From Actinomadura spongiicola (GTDB lineage Bacteria > Actinomycetota > Actinomycetes > Streptosporangiales > Streptosporangiaceae), in assembly GCF_003432485.1 (NCBI RefSeq), contig NZ_QVNQ01000007.1, positions 1 to 64,000 of the forward strand: a stretch of DNA of 64,000 nt. Direction: 5' to 3'. The notes beneath the pieces are model-generated. The model worked only from the letters and a program-made list of their open reading frames with translations. It was not told the DNA's origin and ran no database searches. Position numbers and translations under genes: made by a program. Every line of letters starts with the position of its first letter. Positions within the stretch are counted from its first letter, which is position 1. Shown here piece by piece: positions 7,560 through 16,972 of this stretch.

Positions 7560-9194
7560 TCAGTTGGTGAACGGGGCGTGCTGGTTCCAGAAGTTGCAGT
7601 GGTGCGGCCCGGAGATCTCGCGGGTCATCCGGCTGGCCCCGGCGGGCAGCAGCGACATCTGCGCCTCCTTCTGGGAGGTGAACCGGGTCCAGCGCGGGGT
7701 GCCCTCCACGTTGGGGTCACCGGTGCGGGCGAAACCTGTCCACTGCGCGGTCAGCTGAGCCTGCATGGCCTTCTGGTTGGGGTCCAGCGCGGGCTGGGTG
7801 GGAAACGTGCCGTGGTACAGGTAGCTGAACTCGCCGACGTGGAACGCGCCGGTCGGCCGCGTCGCGTCGATGAACGGAAGCGGCGGCGCGTGCGTGTCGT
7901 CGAACCGGTAGGCGTACACCGGGACGTGCTCGGCCAGCCGCCGGTCGTTCAGCAGCGCCGGGCAGACGGACGTGGAGTCGGCGAGGATCGTCCGGGACGT
8001 GATGTACACGGCGGGCTCCGGGTACTCCGACAGCGGGTAGCGCTTGAGCACCTTCGGCGCGAGGTTCCCGTACTGGCTCTGGATCAGGGCCTGGAACTGC
8101 TGCGGGGTGTCGGCGGGGTGGATCTGCGTCTCGTCCCTGGCCACACCGTGAATGACGGGGACCTTGTTGAAGTCCCCGGTGTCGAACGCCTTCCCGGGCG
8201 ACTTGGTCAGGGTCTTGCCGTCCACGATGGGCGCGAGCGTGCCGCTGTCGGGTCCGAGACCGTCGCCCGCCTTGTCGAGCAGGGTCTGCACCGGCACCTG
8301 GCGCAGGCACGCGGCGACGTCCGCCGCACCGCCGCAGCCGACCGCCGTGGCGAACCGGGCCCCGGCCTGCTGCGCCTCCTGCTGGGTGGGCAGCTTGGCC
8401 GCGCAGTCCTGCGCCTGCCAGGTGGCGTGGACGCCGCGCAGCGAGTTGTACTCCCCGCTCTCGATGATGCCCTTGTGGAACAACCCGGCGGCGGTGGGGG
8501 ACGCCATGTTCGCGCAGACGCTCGACCCTCCGGCGGACGGGCCGAAGATGGTGACGTTGCCGGGGTCGCCGCCGAACTTGGCGATGTTGCGCTTCACCCA
8601 GCCGAGCGCGGCCTGCTGGTCCTCGATGCCGTAGTTCCCCGCGTTCGCGCCGAGGGACGCGTGCGACAGGAAACCGATGATGCCGAGCCGGTACCGCACC
8701 TCGACCTGGATGACCTTCCCGGCGGTGGCGAGCCGGGTGCCGTTGGACGGCACCCCGAGCCGGAACCCGCCGCCGTGCAACTGCACCATCACCGGCAGCG
8801 GACCGTTCCCGGCGTTCTCCGGGACGCGGACGTCCAGCTTCAGGCAGTCCTCGTTGGTGGAGCCGGGCCGGAAGTCGCCGGGCTGCGGGCAGGCGCTGCC
8901 GCTCTCGGTCGCCTGCAACGTCGAGGCCCAGCCCGGGTGCGGCGCCGGGGCCTCCCAGCGCAGGTTTCCGACGGGCGACGCGGCGTACGGAATGCCGAGC
9001 CAGTTCTTGATGCCGTCACCGTCGAGGCCGCAGACCGGTCCGTTGTCGGTCTGCACGACGGTGCCGTCGGAGCAGTCGGGCGGGGCGGCCGCCGGTGCCG
9101 CCGTCGCCGTATGCGCGGCCGTCAGCCCGGCCGCCGCGATGATGATGGACGCCGCCACCTTCAGAGTCGTTTTCAGGGTCGTGCTGGGTCTCAT
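7560..9194 (-). CDS. Secreted type-B carboxylesterase
   Basis: A 544-aa esterase/lipase of the carboxylesterase alpha/beta-hydrolase family. It has a Sec signal peptide of about 32 residues (hydrophobic ASIIIAAAGLTAA, then ATAAPAAAP). The oxyanion hole motif is HGGGFRLG, the nucleophile elbow GPSAGGSS, and the catalytic histidine lies in GAFHVGEFSYLY; RDETQ may belong to the acidic region. Paired cysteines suit an extracellular protein. A paralogue of nearly the same length lies at 44534-46156. It lies 137 bp downstream of the amine-catabolism operon on the same strand and probably has its own promoter. Substrate not predictable from sequence. Confidence 0.92.
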   Translation of the reverse strand: MRPSTTLKTTLKVAASIIIAAAGLTAAHTATAAPAAAPPDCSDGTVVQTDNGPVCGLDGDGIKNWLGIPYAASPVGNLRWEAPAPHPGWASTLQATESGSACPQPGDFRPGSTNEDCLKLDVRVPENAGNGPLPVMVQLHGGGFRLGVPSNGTRLATAGKVIQVEVRYRLGIIGFLSHASLGANAGNYGIEDQQAALGWVKRNIAKFGGDPGNVTIFGPSAGGSSVCANMASPTAAGLFHKGIIESGEYNSLRGVHATWQAQDCAAKLPTQQEAQQAGARFATAVGCGGAADVAACLRQVPVQTLLDKAGDGLGPDSGTLAPIVDGKTLTKSPGKAFDTGDFNKVPVIHGVARDETQIHPADTPQQFQALIQSQYGNLAPKVLKRYPLSEYPEPAVYITSRTILADSTSVCPALLNDRRLAEHVPVYAYRFDDTHAPPLPFIDATRPTGAFHVGEFSYLYHGTFPTQPALDPNQKAMQAQLTAQWTGFARTGDPNVEGTPRWTRFTSQKEAQMSLLPAGASRMTREISGPHHCNFWNQHAPFTN

Positions 9195-9331
9195 TCGGGG
9201 GTCCTCCGGTCGAGGCCTTGTGAAAACCGGGCAACCCTGATCCTCGCACCGTCGTTCGATTCATCGCCCTATCTGACATGTCTCTGTCGCATATCGAGTT
9301 GTTCGCGTCAGAGCCCCGAAGCCCTTTGGTT

Positions 9332-10993
9332 TCAGGCGGAGTGCACCACCCGGCCGCCCACGACGGTGAGGGTCGGCGCGAGTCCCTGCAACGCGGTGTC
9401 GTCGGCCCCGAGGAAATCGCCGTCGAGGACGACGAGGTCGGCGAGAGCGCCCGGAGAAATGGTGCCCTTGCGCTTCTCCGCGTTCTCCAAATAGGCGCCC
9501 GCGGTGGTCCACAGCCGAATCGCCTGTTCACGGGAAAGGCGCAGGTCGGGCGGCACGTCGGAGAACGGGCCCGGCGCGGCGCCCGCGAAGGTCGCGATGC
9601 CGCGCAGCCAGTCGGGATGGGTGATCGGCGCGTCGGAGCTGTCGGCGACGTGCACGCCCGCGGCGAGCAGCGCGCCCGCCGGGAACGCGCGGGCCCACCG
9701 GTCCGCGCCGATCGCCCGGGTCATGGACGCGCCGCTGTGCGACTTCATCAGCGAACTGGTGATCACGCTGATGCCGTGTTCGGCGAGCAGCGCGTAGGAG
9801 TCCTCCGACAGGAGCGTGCCGTGGATGAGCGCGTGCCGCGCGTCCGGCCACGGGTCGGCCTTGAGCGCGCGGACGATGCCGTCGGCCGCAGCGTCCGCCG
9901 CCCGGTCGCCGGTGACGTGCACCTGCACCTGGAGCCGGTTGCGGTGCGCCAGCTCGATCATCCGCAGGAGTTCCTCGTAGCGGGCCTCGTCGTCGTCGCC
10001 CGCGGTGATGAGGTGGCCGTGGTCGCCGGACGACGGGTACGGGTCGTGCAGCCACGCCGTGCACTGGGTCGGGACGCCGTCCGCGAACAGTTTCGCGCCG
10101 CCGATCCGGAGCCAGTCGTCGCCGAGGCCCGTGGACAGTCCGGCGAAGCCGAGCGCGGTCTCCAGTCGTTCCGACGTGCTCGCGGGGGAGGGCCAGTCCC
10201 AGTGCAGGAGCGCGTTCACGCGAACGGTCATCCGGTCGTCCCGGCGCAGCGTCGTGTAGTCGCGCAGCAGCTCCGGCCAGACGATCGGGTCGGTGACGCT
10301 GGTGATGCCCAGCGCGTTGAGCCTGTGCATCGCCGACTCGATCGCGGCCAGCCGCTCCCGCTCGGAGTAGTCCGGGACGTACTGGGTGATGAGTCCCTTC
10401 GCGCCTTCGAGGAAGAGGCCGGTGGGCTCGCCGGACGCGTCGCGGACGATGCGTCCGCCCGCCGGGTCAGGGGTGTCGCGGGTGACGCCCGCGATACGCA
10501 GCGCGGCCGTGTTGACCAGCACCGAATGCCGGGACGCGTGGTGCAGGACCGTGGGACGGTCCGCCGTGACCGCGTCGATGAGGGAGCGGTGCGGGCCGGG
10601 CACGTCGGCGTCGAACTCGGGGATGTTCGCCTCCCGCCAGCCCTCGCCGATCAGCCATTCGCTGCCGCCGGGGCCCACGGGCCCGTCGGTGAGCGCGTCG
10701 TTCAGCGCCCGGACCGAGTCGACGCCGTTGAGGTCGACGGAGAATCCGGCCAGCCCGAACATCGCCAGGTGCAGGTGAGCGTCGTTGATCCCGGGCAGCA
10801 CCGTCCGTCCGGCGAGGTCGACCACCTCGGTGGACGGGCCCGCCAGCGCCCGGATCCGGTCGTCGTCGCCGACCGCCGTGATCCGGTCGCCGGTGATCGC
10901 GACCGCGCTCGCGACCGTGAACCCGTCGTCGACGGTGACGACCGAGCCTCCCGTCAGCACCATGTCCGCGTGTGCAGCGGTGTTTTCAGACAT
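9332..10993 (-). CDS. YtcJ-type amidohydrolase
   Basis: A 553-aa metal-dependent hydrolase of the amidohydrolase superfamily, YtcJ-like subgroup (cyclic amides, N-acyl amines or related C-N bonds). The first metal motif is DAHLHL near residue 75, further ligands are in QVHVTGDRAAD and ALIHGTLL, and the catalytic Asp is in DSSDAPITHP. The C-terminus closes the small beta domain (GALADLVVLDGD, VVGGRVV). It has no signal peptide. It starts one base after the stop of the kinase/phospho-lyase fusion gene, so it is the last gene of the eight-gene minus-strand operon. It may release the amine substrate from an amide precursor; that is inference. Confidence 0.9.
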   Translation of the reverse strand: MSENTAAHADMVLTGGSVVTVDDGFTVASAVAITGDRITAVGDDDRIRALAGPSTEVVDLAGRTVLPGINDAHLHLAMFGLAGFSVDLNGVDSVRALNDALTDGPVGPGGSEWLIGEGWREANIPEFDADVPGPHRSLIDAVTADRPTVLHHASRHSVLVNTAALRIAGVTRDTPDPAGGRIVRDASGEPTGLFLEGAKGLITQYVPDYSERERLAAIESAMHRLNALGITSVTDPIVWPELLRDYTTLRRDDRMTVRVNALLHWDWPSPASTSERLETALGFAGLSTGLGDDWLRIGGAKLFADGVPTQCTAWLHDPYPSSGDHGHLITAGDDDEARYEELLRMIELAHRNRLQVQVHVTGDRAADAAADGIVRALKADPWPDARHALIHGTLLSEDSYALLAEHGISVITSSLMKSHSGASMTRAIGADRWARAFPAGALLAAGVHVADSSDAPITHPDWLRGIATFAGAAPGPFSDVPPDLRLSREQAIRLWTTAGAYLENAEKRKGTISPGALADLVVLDGDFLGADDTALQGLAPTLTVVGGRVVHSA

Positions 10994-10994
10994 G

Positions 10995-13900
10995 TCACCA
11001 GCCCGTCGTGAGGATGTCGTCGAGTGTGTCGGTGAAGTCGTCGGCGTCCGCCCGCGTGAACGTGAGCGGCGGCTTGAGCTTGAGGATGTTCCAGTACGGG
11101 CCCGTCGGATACACCAGGACGCCCTGGTCCTTGAGCCGCTCGCAGATGATCAGGGTCTCGGCGGAGGCGGGCTCCTTGGTGTCGCGGTCGAGGACGAACT
11201 CGACACCGCTGTAGAAGCTCTGGCCGCGGACGTCGCCGATCAGCTCGTGCCGTTCGCCGAGCCCGGCCAGCCGGTCCCGTAGGTACTGGCCGACGACCAG
11301 CGCGTTGTGCTGGAGGCCCTCGTCGTCGACGATGTTCAGCAGTTCGAGGCCGACCGCGCAGGCGACCGGGTTGCCGCCGTAGGTGGAGAAGAACCGCCCG
11401 GTCGGGTCGAACGCCCGTGAGATCTCCCGGGTGGTGACCAGCGCCGCCATCGGGAACCCGTTGCCCATGGCCTTGCCCATCGTCACGAAGTCCGGAACGA
11501 CGTCGGGGCCCTGCGTCTGGAAGCCCCAGAACGCCTCGCCGAGCCGTCCGAACCCGACCTGGACCTCGTCGGCGATCGTCAGCACCCCGCGCTCGGCCGC
11601 CGCCGCGAAGATCGGCGCGAGGTAGCCGGGCGGCAGCACCACCTGCCCGCCGCCCGCCAGCAGCGCCTCGAACAGGTACGCCGCGGGCGGGCGACCTGCG
11701 GCGGTCAGCCGGTCGAACTCGTCGATCACGTGCCGGGCGTACTTGGCTCCGGCGTCCGGGTCGTCGTACCCGTACGCGCCGCGATACCGGTCGGGGACCG
11801 GGGTCGGGTGCGTGGTGTCCGGTTTGCCGTAGTGCTTGTACCGGGACGGGCTCACGTCGGACACCACCGAGGTGTAGCCGTGGTAGGCGTCGTCGATGAT
11901 GACCACGTCGTCGCGCTTCGTCAGATACCGGGACATGCGGAGTGCCAGGTCGTTGGCCTCGCTGCCGGAGTTGACGAAGTAGACGACGTCCAGGCCGTCC
12001 GGGAGAGTGGCGGTGAGCCGTTCGGCGTACTCGGTCAGCGAGTCGTACACGAACCTGGTGTTGGTGTTCAGCCTGCCGAGCTGCCGCGCGGCGACGTCGA
12101 CGAGCCTCGGATGGCTGTGTCCGACCAAGGTCACGTTGTTCAGCGCGTCCAGGTACGAGCGGCCCTGCTCGTCGTAGAAGCGGGTGTCGCGGGCGCGGGC
12201 CATCGCGATCGGCTGCTCGAAGTACATCGGATGGCTGTCGGGCAGGTGGGCGCGGCGGCCCTGGAGCGACCTGCCGATCACCGGCGTCCACGCGGTGACC
12301 GTGTTCTGCGCGCCGAGCAGCGGTGTCGGGTCCGGGAGCAGCCCCTGCCACAGCGCCTGTTCGGAGTCGGTGGCTGCTGCGGGCACGGTCGTCCAGCCGT
12401 CGAGCGGCGTGACCGCGACCTGGACGCGGACGTGCGGCGGCAGCCCCTCACCTGGGGCGATCCGGCCGATCGTCGCTCCCGCCGCGACCGCCTCGCCCGC
12501 GGCGGGAGCGTCGTTCAGGCCGGTGTAGAGGGTACGGAAGCGGACGCCCTCGGCGGGCTCGTGCAGCAGCACGAGGTCGACACCGGCGGTGTCCGTCGCC
12601 TCGACCAGGCCGGGCAGCGGCGCGCGGACGAGTGTTCCCGCCCCCGCGAACAGGTCGATCCCGAGGTGGACGTTGTCCGGCTCGTCCGCGCTGGCGGCCC
12701 CGCGGCGGCGGCGCGGCTCCAGGAACCGGGGCTCGCCGTAGCGTCCGACCGCCACACCGGGACGGCGGCCGATGAGGGCGGCTGTCGCGGCCGCGCGCAG
12801 CGCGCCGGGGTCGCGGGGATCGACGTCGTCGAAGATCTCGGACGAGGCGCCGAGATCGATGGGGACGAGCGGCCCGTCAACCGGCGGCACCGCGGACGCG
12901 GCGTTGCCCGCCAGCCAAGCCGTCACCGCAGGGGCGTCCGGATACGCGGGCAGCCCGCACGCGTGCCGGACGGCGGCGCGCCCCACCTCGGCCGGAACCG
13001 GCGCCAGCGCGCGCACCAGGTCGGCGGCGGCCGCCGACCGGTGCCGGGGATCGCCGTGCCGCCGTTCCGCGTCGAGCCGCGCGGCGGTGACCGCGACCGT
13101 CGCGGCCCGCACGGCGATCAGCGGGAACAGCAGGTCGAGTTCCGCCTCCGTCAGCGGGTGGGCCTCGTGGTAGGCGGCGGCGAGCGTCGCCGCGACGGTC
13201 AGCGGGCGGGCGGCCCCGCGCATCACGCTGGACGCCAGCACCGCCAGGTCGGCGATCCGCGCGGTCGGCAGCGCGTCACCGAAGTCGATCACGCCGGAGA
13301 CGCGGCGCCGCCCGCCGTCCCGGTGGACCAGGACGTTGAAGGCGTTGAGGTCGTGGTGGACGACCGCCGTCGGCAGTTCCGGCAGCCGCTCGGTCAGCAG
13401 CGGCGCGTACCGGTCGCGGATCGTGGTGGCCGCGTCGCGCAGGCCCGGGTCGGTGACGTACCCGAGCGACGCCTCCAGCACGGTGCCCGCGTGCGGGAAC
13501 TCCCAGTAGTGCGGTGCCGGGGGAGCGGGATGGGAGAACGTCGCCGTGGCCGCCGCCAGCCGCCCGGCCGCCGCGCCGACGTCCGCCAGCAACTCCGCCG
13601 ACCGGCCGCCCACCTCGGCGAGCGGGGTACCCGGAACCCAGGTGAGCAGCCGGACGGGGAGTTCGCGTTCCCCGTCCCGCACGGACGTGACGGGTGAGCC
13701 CGCCAGGTCCGCGACGGCGCGGGGCACGACCAGACCCGCGTCCCGCTCGGCGAGATGCGCGAGCAACGCCGTCTGGAACTCGATCGCCGGGAGGTCGGCG
13801 GGGTCGCTGATCTTGAGGACGTACTCGGTGCCGGAGCCGTCCACGACATGCGTGTTCTGGTCCGTCTCGCCCGCGAGCCGCCTCAGGGACACGGCCTCCA

Positions 13901-14015
13901 GCCCGTAGCGGTCGCGCAGCACGTCCCGTAGCCGCTCGTCGGAGAGCTCCGGAACACCGGCGGTGATGCGCTCGAAGCGTTCGTCGACGCCTTCGCGCTC
14001 GGTCTGGACTGCCAT
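10995..14015 (-). CDS. Fusion of amino-alcohol kinase-like, M23-like and class III aminotransferase (phospho-lyase) domains
   Basis: A 1006-aa cytoplasmic fusion. Residues about 1-345 are an APH/choline-kinase fold with catalytic VVHHDLNAFNVL and metal motif VIDFGD. Residues about 440-555 resemble peptidase M23: HLGID is kept, but the usual HLHF zinc motif reads HVRV, so it is probably not a peptidase. From about 590 there is a class III PLP enzyme (NSGSEANDLAL, IADEVQVGFGRLG, PLP lysine in VTMGKAMGNGFP) most like the AGXT2L1/AGXT2L2 phospho-lyases. In animals, a related kinase and phospho-lyase act in turn on hydroxylysine or ethanolamine. By analogy this protein may phosphorylate an amino alcohol and eliminate ammonia and phosphate to give an aldehyde for the dehydrogenase of the same operon. 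The ATG follows AAGGAGGAG. Confidence 0.85.
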   Translation of the reverse strand: MAVQTEREGVDERFERITAGVPELSDERLRDVLRDRYGLEAVSLRRLAGETDQNTHVVDGSGTEYVLKISDPADLPAIEFQTALLAHLAERDAGLVVPRAVADLAGSPVTSVRDGERELPVRLLTWVPGTPLAEVGGRSAELLADVGAAAGRLAAATATFSHPAPPAPHYWEFPHAGTVLEASLGYVTDPGLRDAATTIRDRYAPLLTERLPELPTAVVHHDLNAFNVLVHRDGGRRRVSGVIDFGDALPTARIADLAVLASSVMRGAARPLTVAATLAAAYHEAHPLTEAELDLLFPLIAVRAATVAVTAARLDAERRHGDPRHRSAAAADLVRALAPVPAEVGRAAVRHACGLPAYPDAPAVTAWLAGNAASAVPPVDGPLVPIDLGASSEIFDDVDPRDPGALRAAATAALIGRRPGVAVGRYGEPRFLEPRRRRGAASADEPDNVHLGIDLFAGAGTLVRAPLPGLVEATDTAGVDLVLLHEPAEGVRFRTLYTGLNDAPAAGEAVAAGATIGRIAPGEGLPPHVRVQVAVTPLDGWTTVPAAATDSEQALWQGLLPDPTPLLGAQNTVTAWTPVIGRSLQGRRAHLPDSHPMYFEQPIAMARARDTRFYDEQGRSYLDALNNVTLVGHSHPRLVDVAARQLGRLNTNTRFVYDSLTEYAERLTATLPDGLDVVYFVNSGSEANDLALRMSRYLTKRDDVVIIDDAYHGYTSVVSDVSPSRYKHYGKPDTTHPTPVPDRYRGAYGYDDPDAGAKYARHVIDEFDRLTAAGRPPAAYLFEALLAGGGQVVLPPGYLAPIFAAAAERGVLTIADEVQVGFGRLGEAFWGFQTQGPDVVPDFVTMGKAMGNGFPMAALVTTREISRAFDPTGRFFSTYGGNPVACAVGLELLNIVDDEGLQHNALVVGQYLRDRLAGLGERHELIGDVRGQSFYSGVEFVLDRDTKEPASAETLIICERLKDQGVLVYPTGPYWNILKLKPPLTFTRADADDFTDTLDDILTTGW

Positions 14016-14055
14016 GGGTTAGCGACTCCTCCTTGTCGGCGGTGCGGGTGTCAGG

Positions 14056-15222
14056 TCAGGTGGCGGCGGCGCCGAGGGTCTCGGCGGGCCGTTCGGCGGT
14101 CGGCTCGTCGGCGGGGTCGGCCACGACCGACTGGTGCTCGGGGTCCCAGCTCACCGTGACCTCCTCGCCGGGCACCGCCGGGAGGTCCCGGCCCGCGACG
14201 CGCATGGCCGAGCCGTTCGTGCCGTCCGCGAACCGCAGCCCCACCTGGTGGTGGTTCCCGACGTAGACGATCTCGGTGACGGTGGCGCGGACCCGGTTGT
14301 GGCCGGTGGGCACGGAACCCGCGTCGGAGTGCAGGTCCAACCGCTCGGGACGGACGACGGCGACCCCGCCGCTGCCGTCGAGCCCTGCGTCCAGCCGCGG
14401 CGCCCGGGGCGTGAAGCCGCCGCACCGAAGGACGCCCGCGGACACGTCCACGGTCCCGCGGAAGCACGTGGACTCGCCGAGGAACTGCGCGACGAACAGC
14501 GTCTCCGGCCGCTCGTACAGGTCGGACGGGGTGCCGACCTGCTCGATCCGGCCCTCGTTGAACACCGCGATGCGGTCGGACAGCGTGAGCGCCTCATGCT
14601 GGTCATGGGTGACGAAGATGAACGTCATGCCCAGTTCCCGGTGCATGCGGGCGATCTCGCGTTGCAGCTCGTCGCGGAGCTTGCGGTCGAGGGCGCCGAG
14701 CGGCTCGTCCATCAGCAGCGCCCGCGGCCGGTACACCACCGCGCGGGCGAGCGCGACGCGCTGCTGCTGCCCGCCGGACAGCTGGCTCGGCAGCCGGTCC
14801 GCGTACTCCTCCAGGTGGACCAGCCGCAACGCCTCGTCGACCTTGGCGGCGATCTCCGCCTTCGGCATCCGCCGCTGCTGGAGCGGGAACGCGATGTTCT
14901 TGGTCACGCTCATGTGCGGGAACAGGGCGTACTGCTGGAACACGACGCCGAGGTTCCGTTTGTGCGGCTTCTGCCGGGAGACGTCCTTCCCGTCGATCTC
15001 GATCTTCCCGGCGGACACCGAGACGAACCCGGCGAGCATCGAGAGCATCGTCGTCTTGCCCGAGCCCGACGGGCCCAGCAAGGTGATGAACTCGCCGGGC
15101 GCGATGTCCAGCGAGACGTCGTCCACGGCCGGACGGGACGTGCCCGCGTAGACCTTCGAGACGCCCGCGATCCGGATGCCGTGACTGTTGCCAGGGCTCT
15201 TGCTGTGGTCGGCTTGGCTCAT
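14056..15222 (-). CDS. potA: ABC transporter ATPase, spermidine/putrescine (PotA) type
   Basis: The 388-aa energising subunit of an importer. Walker A is GPSGSGKTT, the signature LSGGQQQR, Walker B ALLMDEP, and the switch histidine lies in FVTHDQHEAL. The C-terminal third is a TOBE-type regulatory domain (VRPERLDL, VGLRFADG). The ATG at 15222 overlaps the stop of the permease gene in an ATGA arrangement. A longer reading in the same frame is possible upstream but lacks family similarity. It forms PotDBCA with the next three genes on the strand. Substrate is probably a polyamine-like or amino-alcohol amine, from context. Confidence 0.93.
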   Translation of the reverse strand: MSQADHSKSPGNSHGIRIAGVSKVYAGTSRPAVDDVSLDIAPGEFITLLGPSGSGKTTMLSMLAGFVSVSAGKIEIDGKDVSRQKPHKRNLGVVFQQYALFPHMSVTKNIAFPLQQRRMPKAEIAAKVDEALRLVHLEEYADRLPSQLSGGQQQRVALARAVVYRPRALLMDEPLGALDRKLRDELQREIARMHRELGMTFIFVTHDQHEALTLSDRIAVFNEGRIEQVGTPSDLYERPETLFVAQFLGESTCFRGTVDVSAGVLRCGGFTPRAPRLDAGLDGSGGVAVVRPERLDLHSDAGSVPTGHNRVRATVTEIVYVGNHHQVGLRFADGTNGSAMRVAGRDLPAVPGEEVTVSWDPEHQSVVADPADEPTAERPAETLGAAAT

Positions 15223-16085
15223 CGTGTGCTCCGCTTGCGGCGAACGAACTGCGGGATCAACAGGACGAAGCTGGTCGCCACCACCATGAGACTGGACGCC
15301 GCGGCGATGGTGGGGTCGATCTCCAGCGTGATGGAGTTGTACATCTTGACCGGCAGCGTCGTGATGTCGGGCGACTGGAGGAACAGCGCGATGACGACCT
15401 CGTCCAGCGAGTAGACGAACGCGAACGCGAACCCCGACATCACGCCCGGCGCGATCAGCGGCACGGTGATCCGGAGGAAGGTCGTCAGCGGGGTTGCGCC
15501 GAGCGTCGCGGCGGCGGTGTCCAGGGTCCGGTCGTAGCCGGACAGGCTGGTCAGCATGACCGTCACCACGAACGGCAACGCCATGACGGTGTGCCCGATC
15601 ACGAACCCGATCGGGGTGCCGGTGAGGTGCCAGCGCAGGAAGACGCCGTAAATCGAGACGGCGACGACGATGCTCGGGACGATCAGCGGGGCCATCACCA
15701 GCGAGCGGATCGCGCCCCGGCCGGGGAACCCCGCCCGGTTCAGGCCGAACGCCGCCGCGCCGCCGAGGACCGTCGCCGTCACCGCCACGAGCAGCGCGAG
15801 CTGCACCGAGGTCAGCAGCGCGCGCATCCACGCCTCGGAGGTGAAGAACGACTCGTACCAGCGCAGCGACCAGTCCTTCGGCGGGAACGCGAAGGTGGTG
15901 CCGCCGGAGAAGCTCATCGGGATCACCACCGCGGTCGGCGCGATCAGCACGAGGCTGGTCAGCGCGACCACGGTCTTCAGGCCCCAGCCGAGACCGCCGT
16001 CCTTCCCGGCCCGCAGCGCGGCGGGCTCCACGGCGGGCTCGGCGGGCACGGCGTCCGGCTCCGTGGCGGTCGCCTCTTTACTCAT
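15219..16085 (-). CDS. potC: ABC transporter permease, PotC type
   Basis: A 288-aa integral membrane subunit with about six transmembrane helices and the BPD_transp_1 EAA-loop AAATLGATPLTTFLRITVPL that contacts the ATPase. The N-terminal 25 residues are Ala/Glu/Pro-rich and cytoplasmic. Its start overlaps the upstream permease by eight bases and its stop overlaps the ATPase start by four, indicating translational coupling. It pairs with the PotB-type permease to form the channel. Confidence 0.92.
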   Translation of the reverse strand: MSKEATATEPDAVPAEPAVEPAALRAGKDGGLGWGLKTVVALTSLVLIAPTAVVIPMSFSGGTTFAFPPKDWSLRWYESFFTSEAWMRALLTSVQLALLVAVTATVLGGAAAFGLNRAGFPGRGAIRSLVMAPLIVPSIVVAVSIYGVFLRWHLTGTPIGFVIGHTVMALPFVVTVMLTSLSGYDRTLDTAAATLGATPLTTFLRITVPLIAPGVMSGFAFAFVYSLDEVVIALFLQSPDITTLPVKMYNSITLEIDPTIAAASSLMVVATSFVLLIPQFVRRKRSTR

Positions 16086-16965
16086 GGGTCACCGCCTTCT
16101 CGGTGGTGGACGACAGGTTCACGAACCTCGACACCACGAACAGCGCCAGCAGCGTCACCACGAGCAGCACCGACCCGAGCGCTCCCGCGCCGCCGAAGTC
16201 CAGCAGATCGCTCACCCGGGTGGCGATCAGTTGCGGGATGAGGGACTGCTGCGGCGACCCGAGCAGCGCCGGGGTGACGTAGAACCCGAGCGTCAGGATG
16301 AACACGAGGGTGAACCCCGACAGCACCGCCGGCAGCGACAGCGGCAGGTACACCTGGACGAACGCCCGCCACCGCGGCGCGCCGAGGCTGCCGGCCGCGT
16401 TCAGCAGGCGCTTGTCGATGCCCTCCATCCCGCTGTACAGCGGCAGGACCATGAACGGCAGCATGACCTGCACCATCGCGACCGTCACCCCGGCGACCGA
16501 GCCCAGGAGGACCACGCCGTCGATGCCGATGAGGGAGAACGCGTCGTCGATGAGGCCGTCGCGCTGCTCCAGCATGTACCAGGCGAAGTTGCGGGCCATC
16601 ATGGACGTCCAGAACGGCAGCAGGACCACCACCGTCATCAGGTTCCGGGCGCGCGGGCTCACCCTCGTCATCGCGTAGGCGTAGGGGTAGGCCAGCGCCA
16701 GCGTGCAGGCGGCCACGATCAGCCCCGTGACGAGCGTGCGCACCAGGATCTTGACCGAGACGCCGTCCTTCAGCAGCTCGGTGTAGTTCTCCAGCCCGGT
16801 GGACGGCTCGGTGAAGCTACGCCAGATGATGTTGCCGAGCGGGTAGGCGAAGAACACCAGGAGGAAGGCGGTGGCCGGCAGGATGAACCAGCCGACCAGC
16901 CGCCTCCGCGACCTGGGCGCTCGGGCCGTGCTCACCGGCGATGCGGAAACGGTCGATGCGCTCAT
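16078..16965 (-). CDS. potB: ABC transporter permease, PotB type
   Basis: A 295-aa integral membrane protein with about six helices and the EAA loop NAAGSLGAPRWRAFVQVYLPL. The basic N-terminus (APRSRRRLVGWFILPATAF) fits an inside start. It begins seven bases after the stop of the solute-binding protein gene and overlaps the second permease by eight bases. Known PotB/PotC pairs form the inner-membrane pore for polyamines or related cations. Confidence 0.92.
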   Translation of the reverse strand: MSASTVSASPVSTARAPRSRRRLVGWFILPATAFLLVFFAYPLGNIIWRSFTEPSTGLENYTELLKDGVSVKILVRTLVTGLIVAACTLALAYPYAYAMTRVSPRARNLMTVVVLLPFWTSMMARNFAWYMLEQRDGLIDDAFSLIGIDGVVLLGSVAGVTVAMVQVMLPFMVLPLYSGMEGIDKRLLNAAGSLGAPRWRAFVQVYLPLSLPAVLSGFTLVFILTLGFYVTPALLGSPQQSLIPQLIATRVSDLLDFGGAGALGSVLLVVTLLALFVVSRFVNLSSTTEKAVTHE

Positions 16966-16972
16966 CGTCCTC

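Noticed and set aside
7578..9494. 638-codon plus-strand frame
   Set aside because: Antisense to the carboxylesterase, which has intact family motifs.
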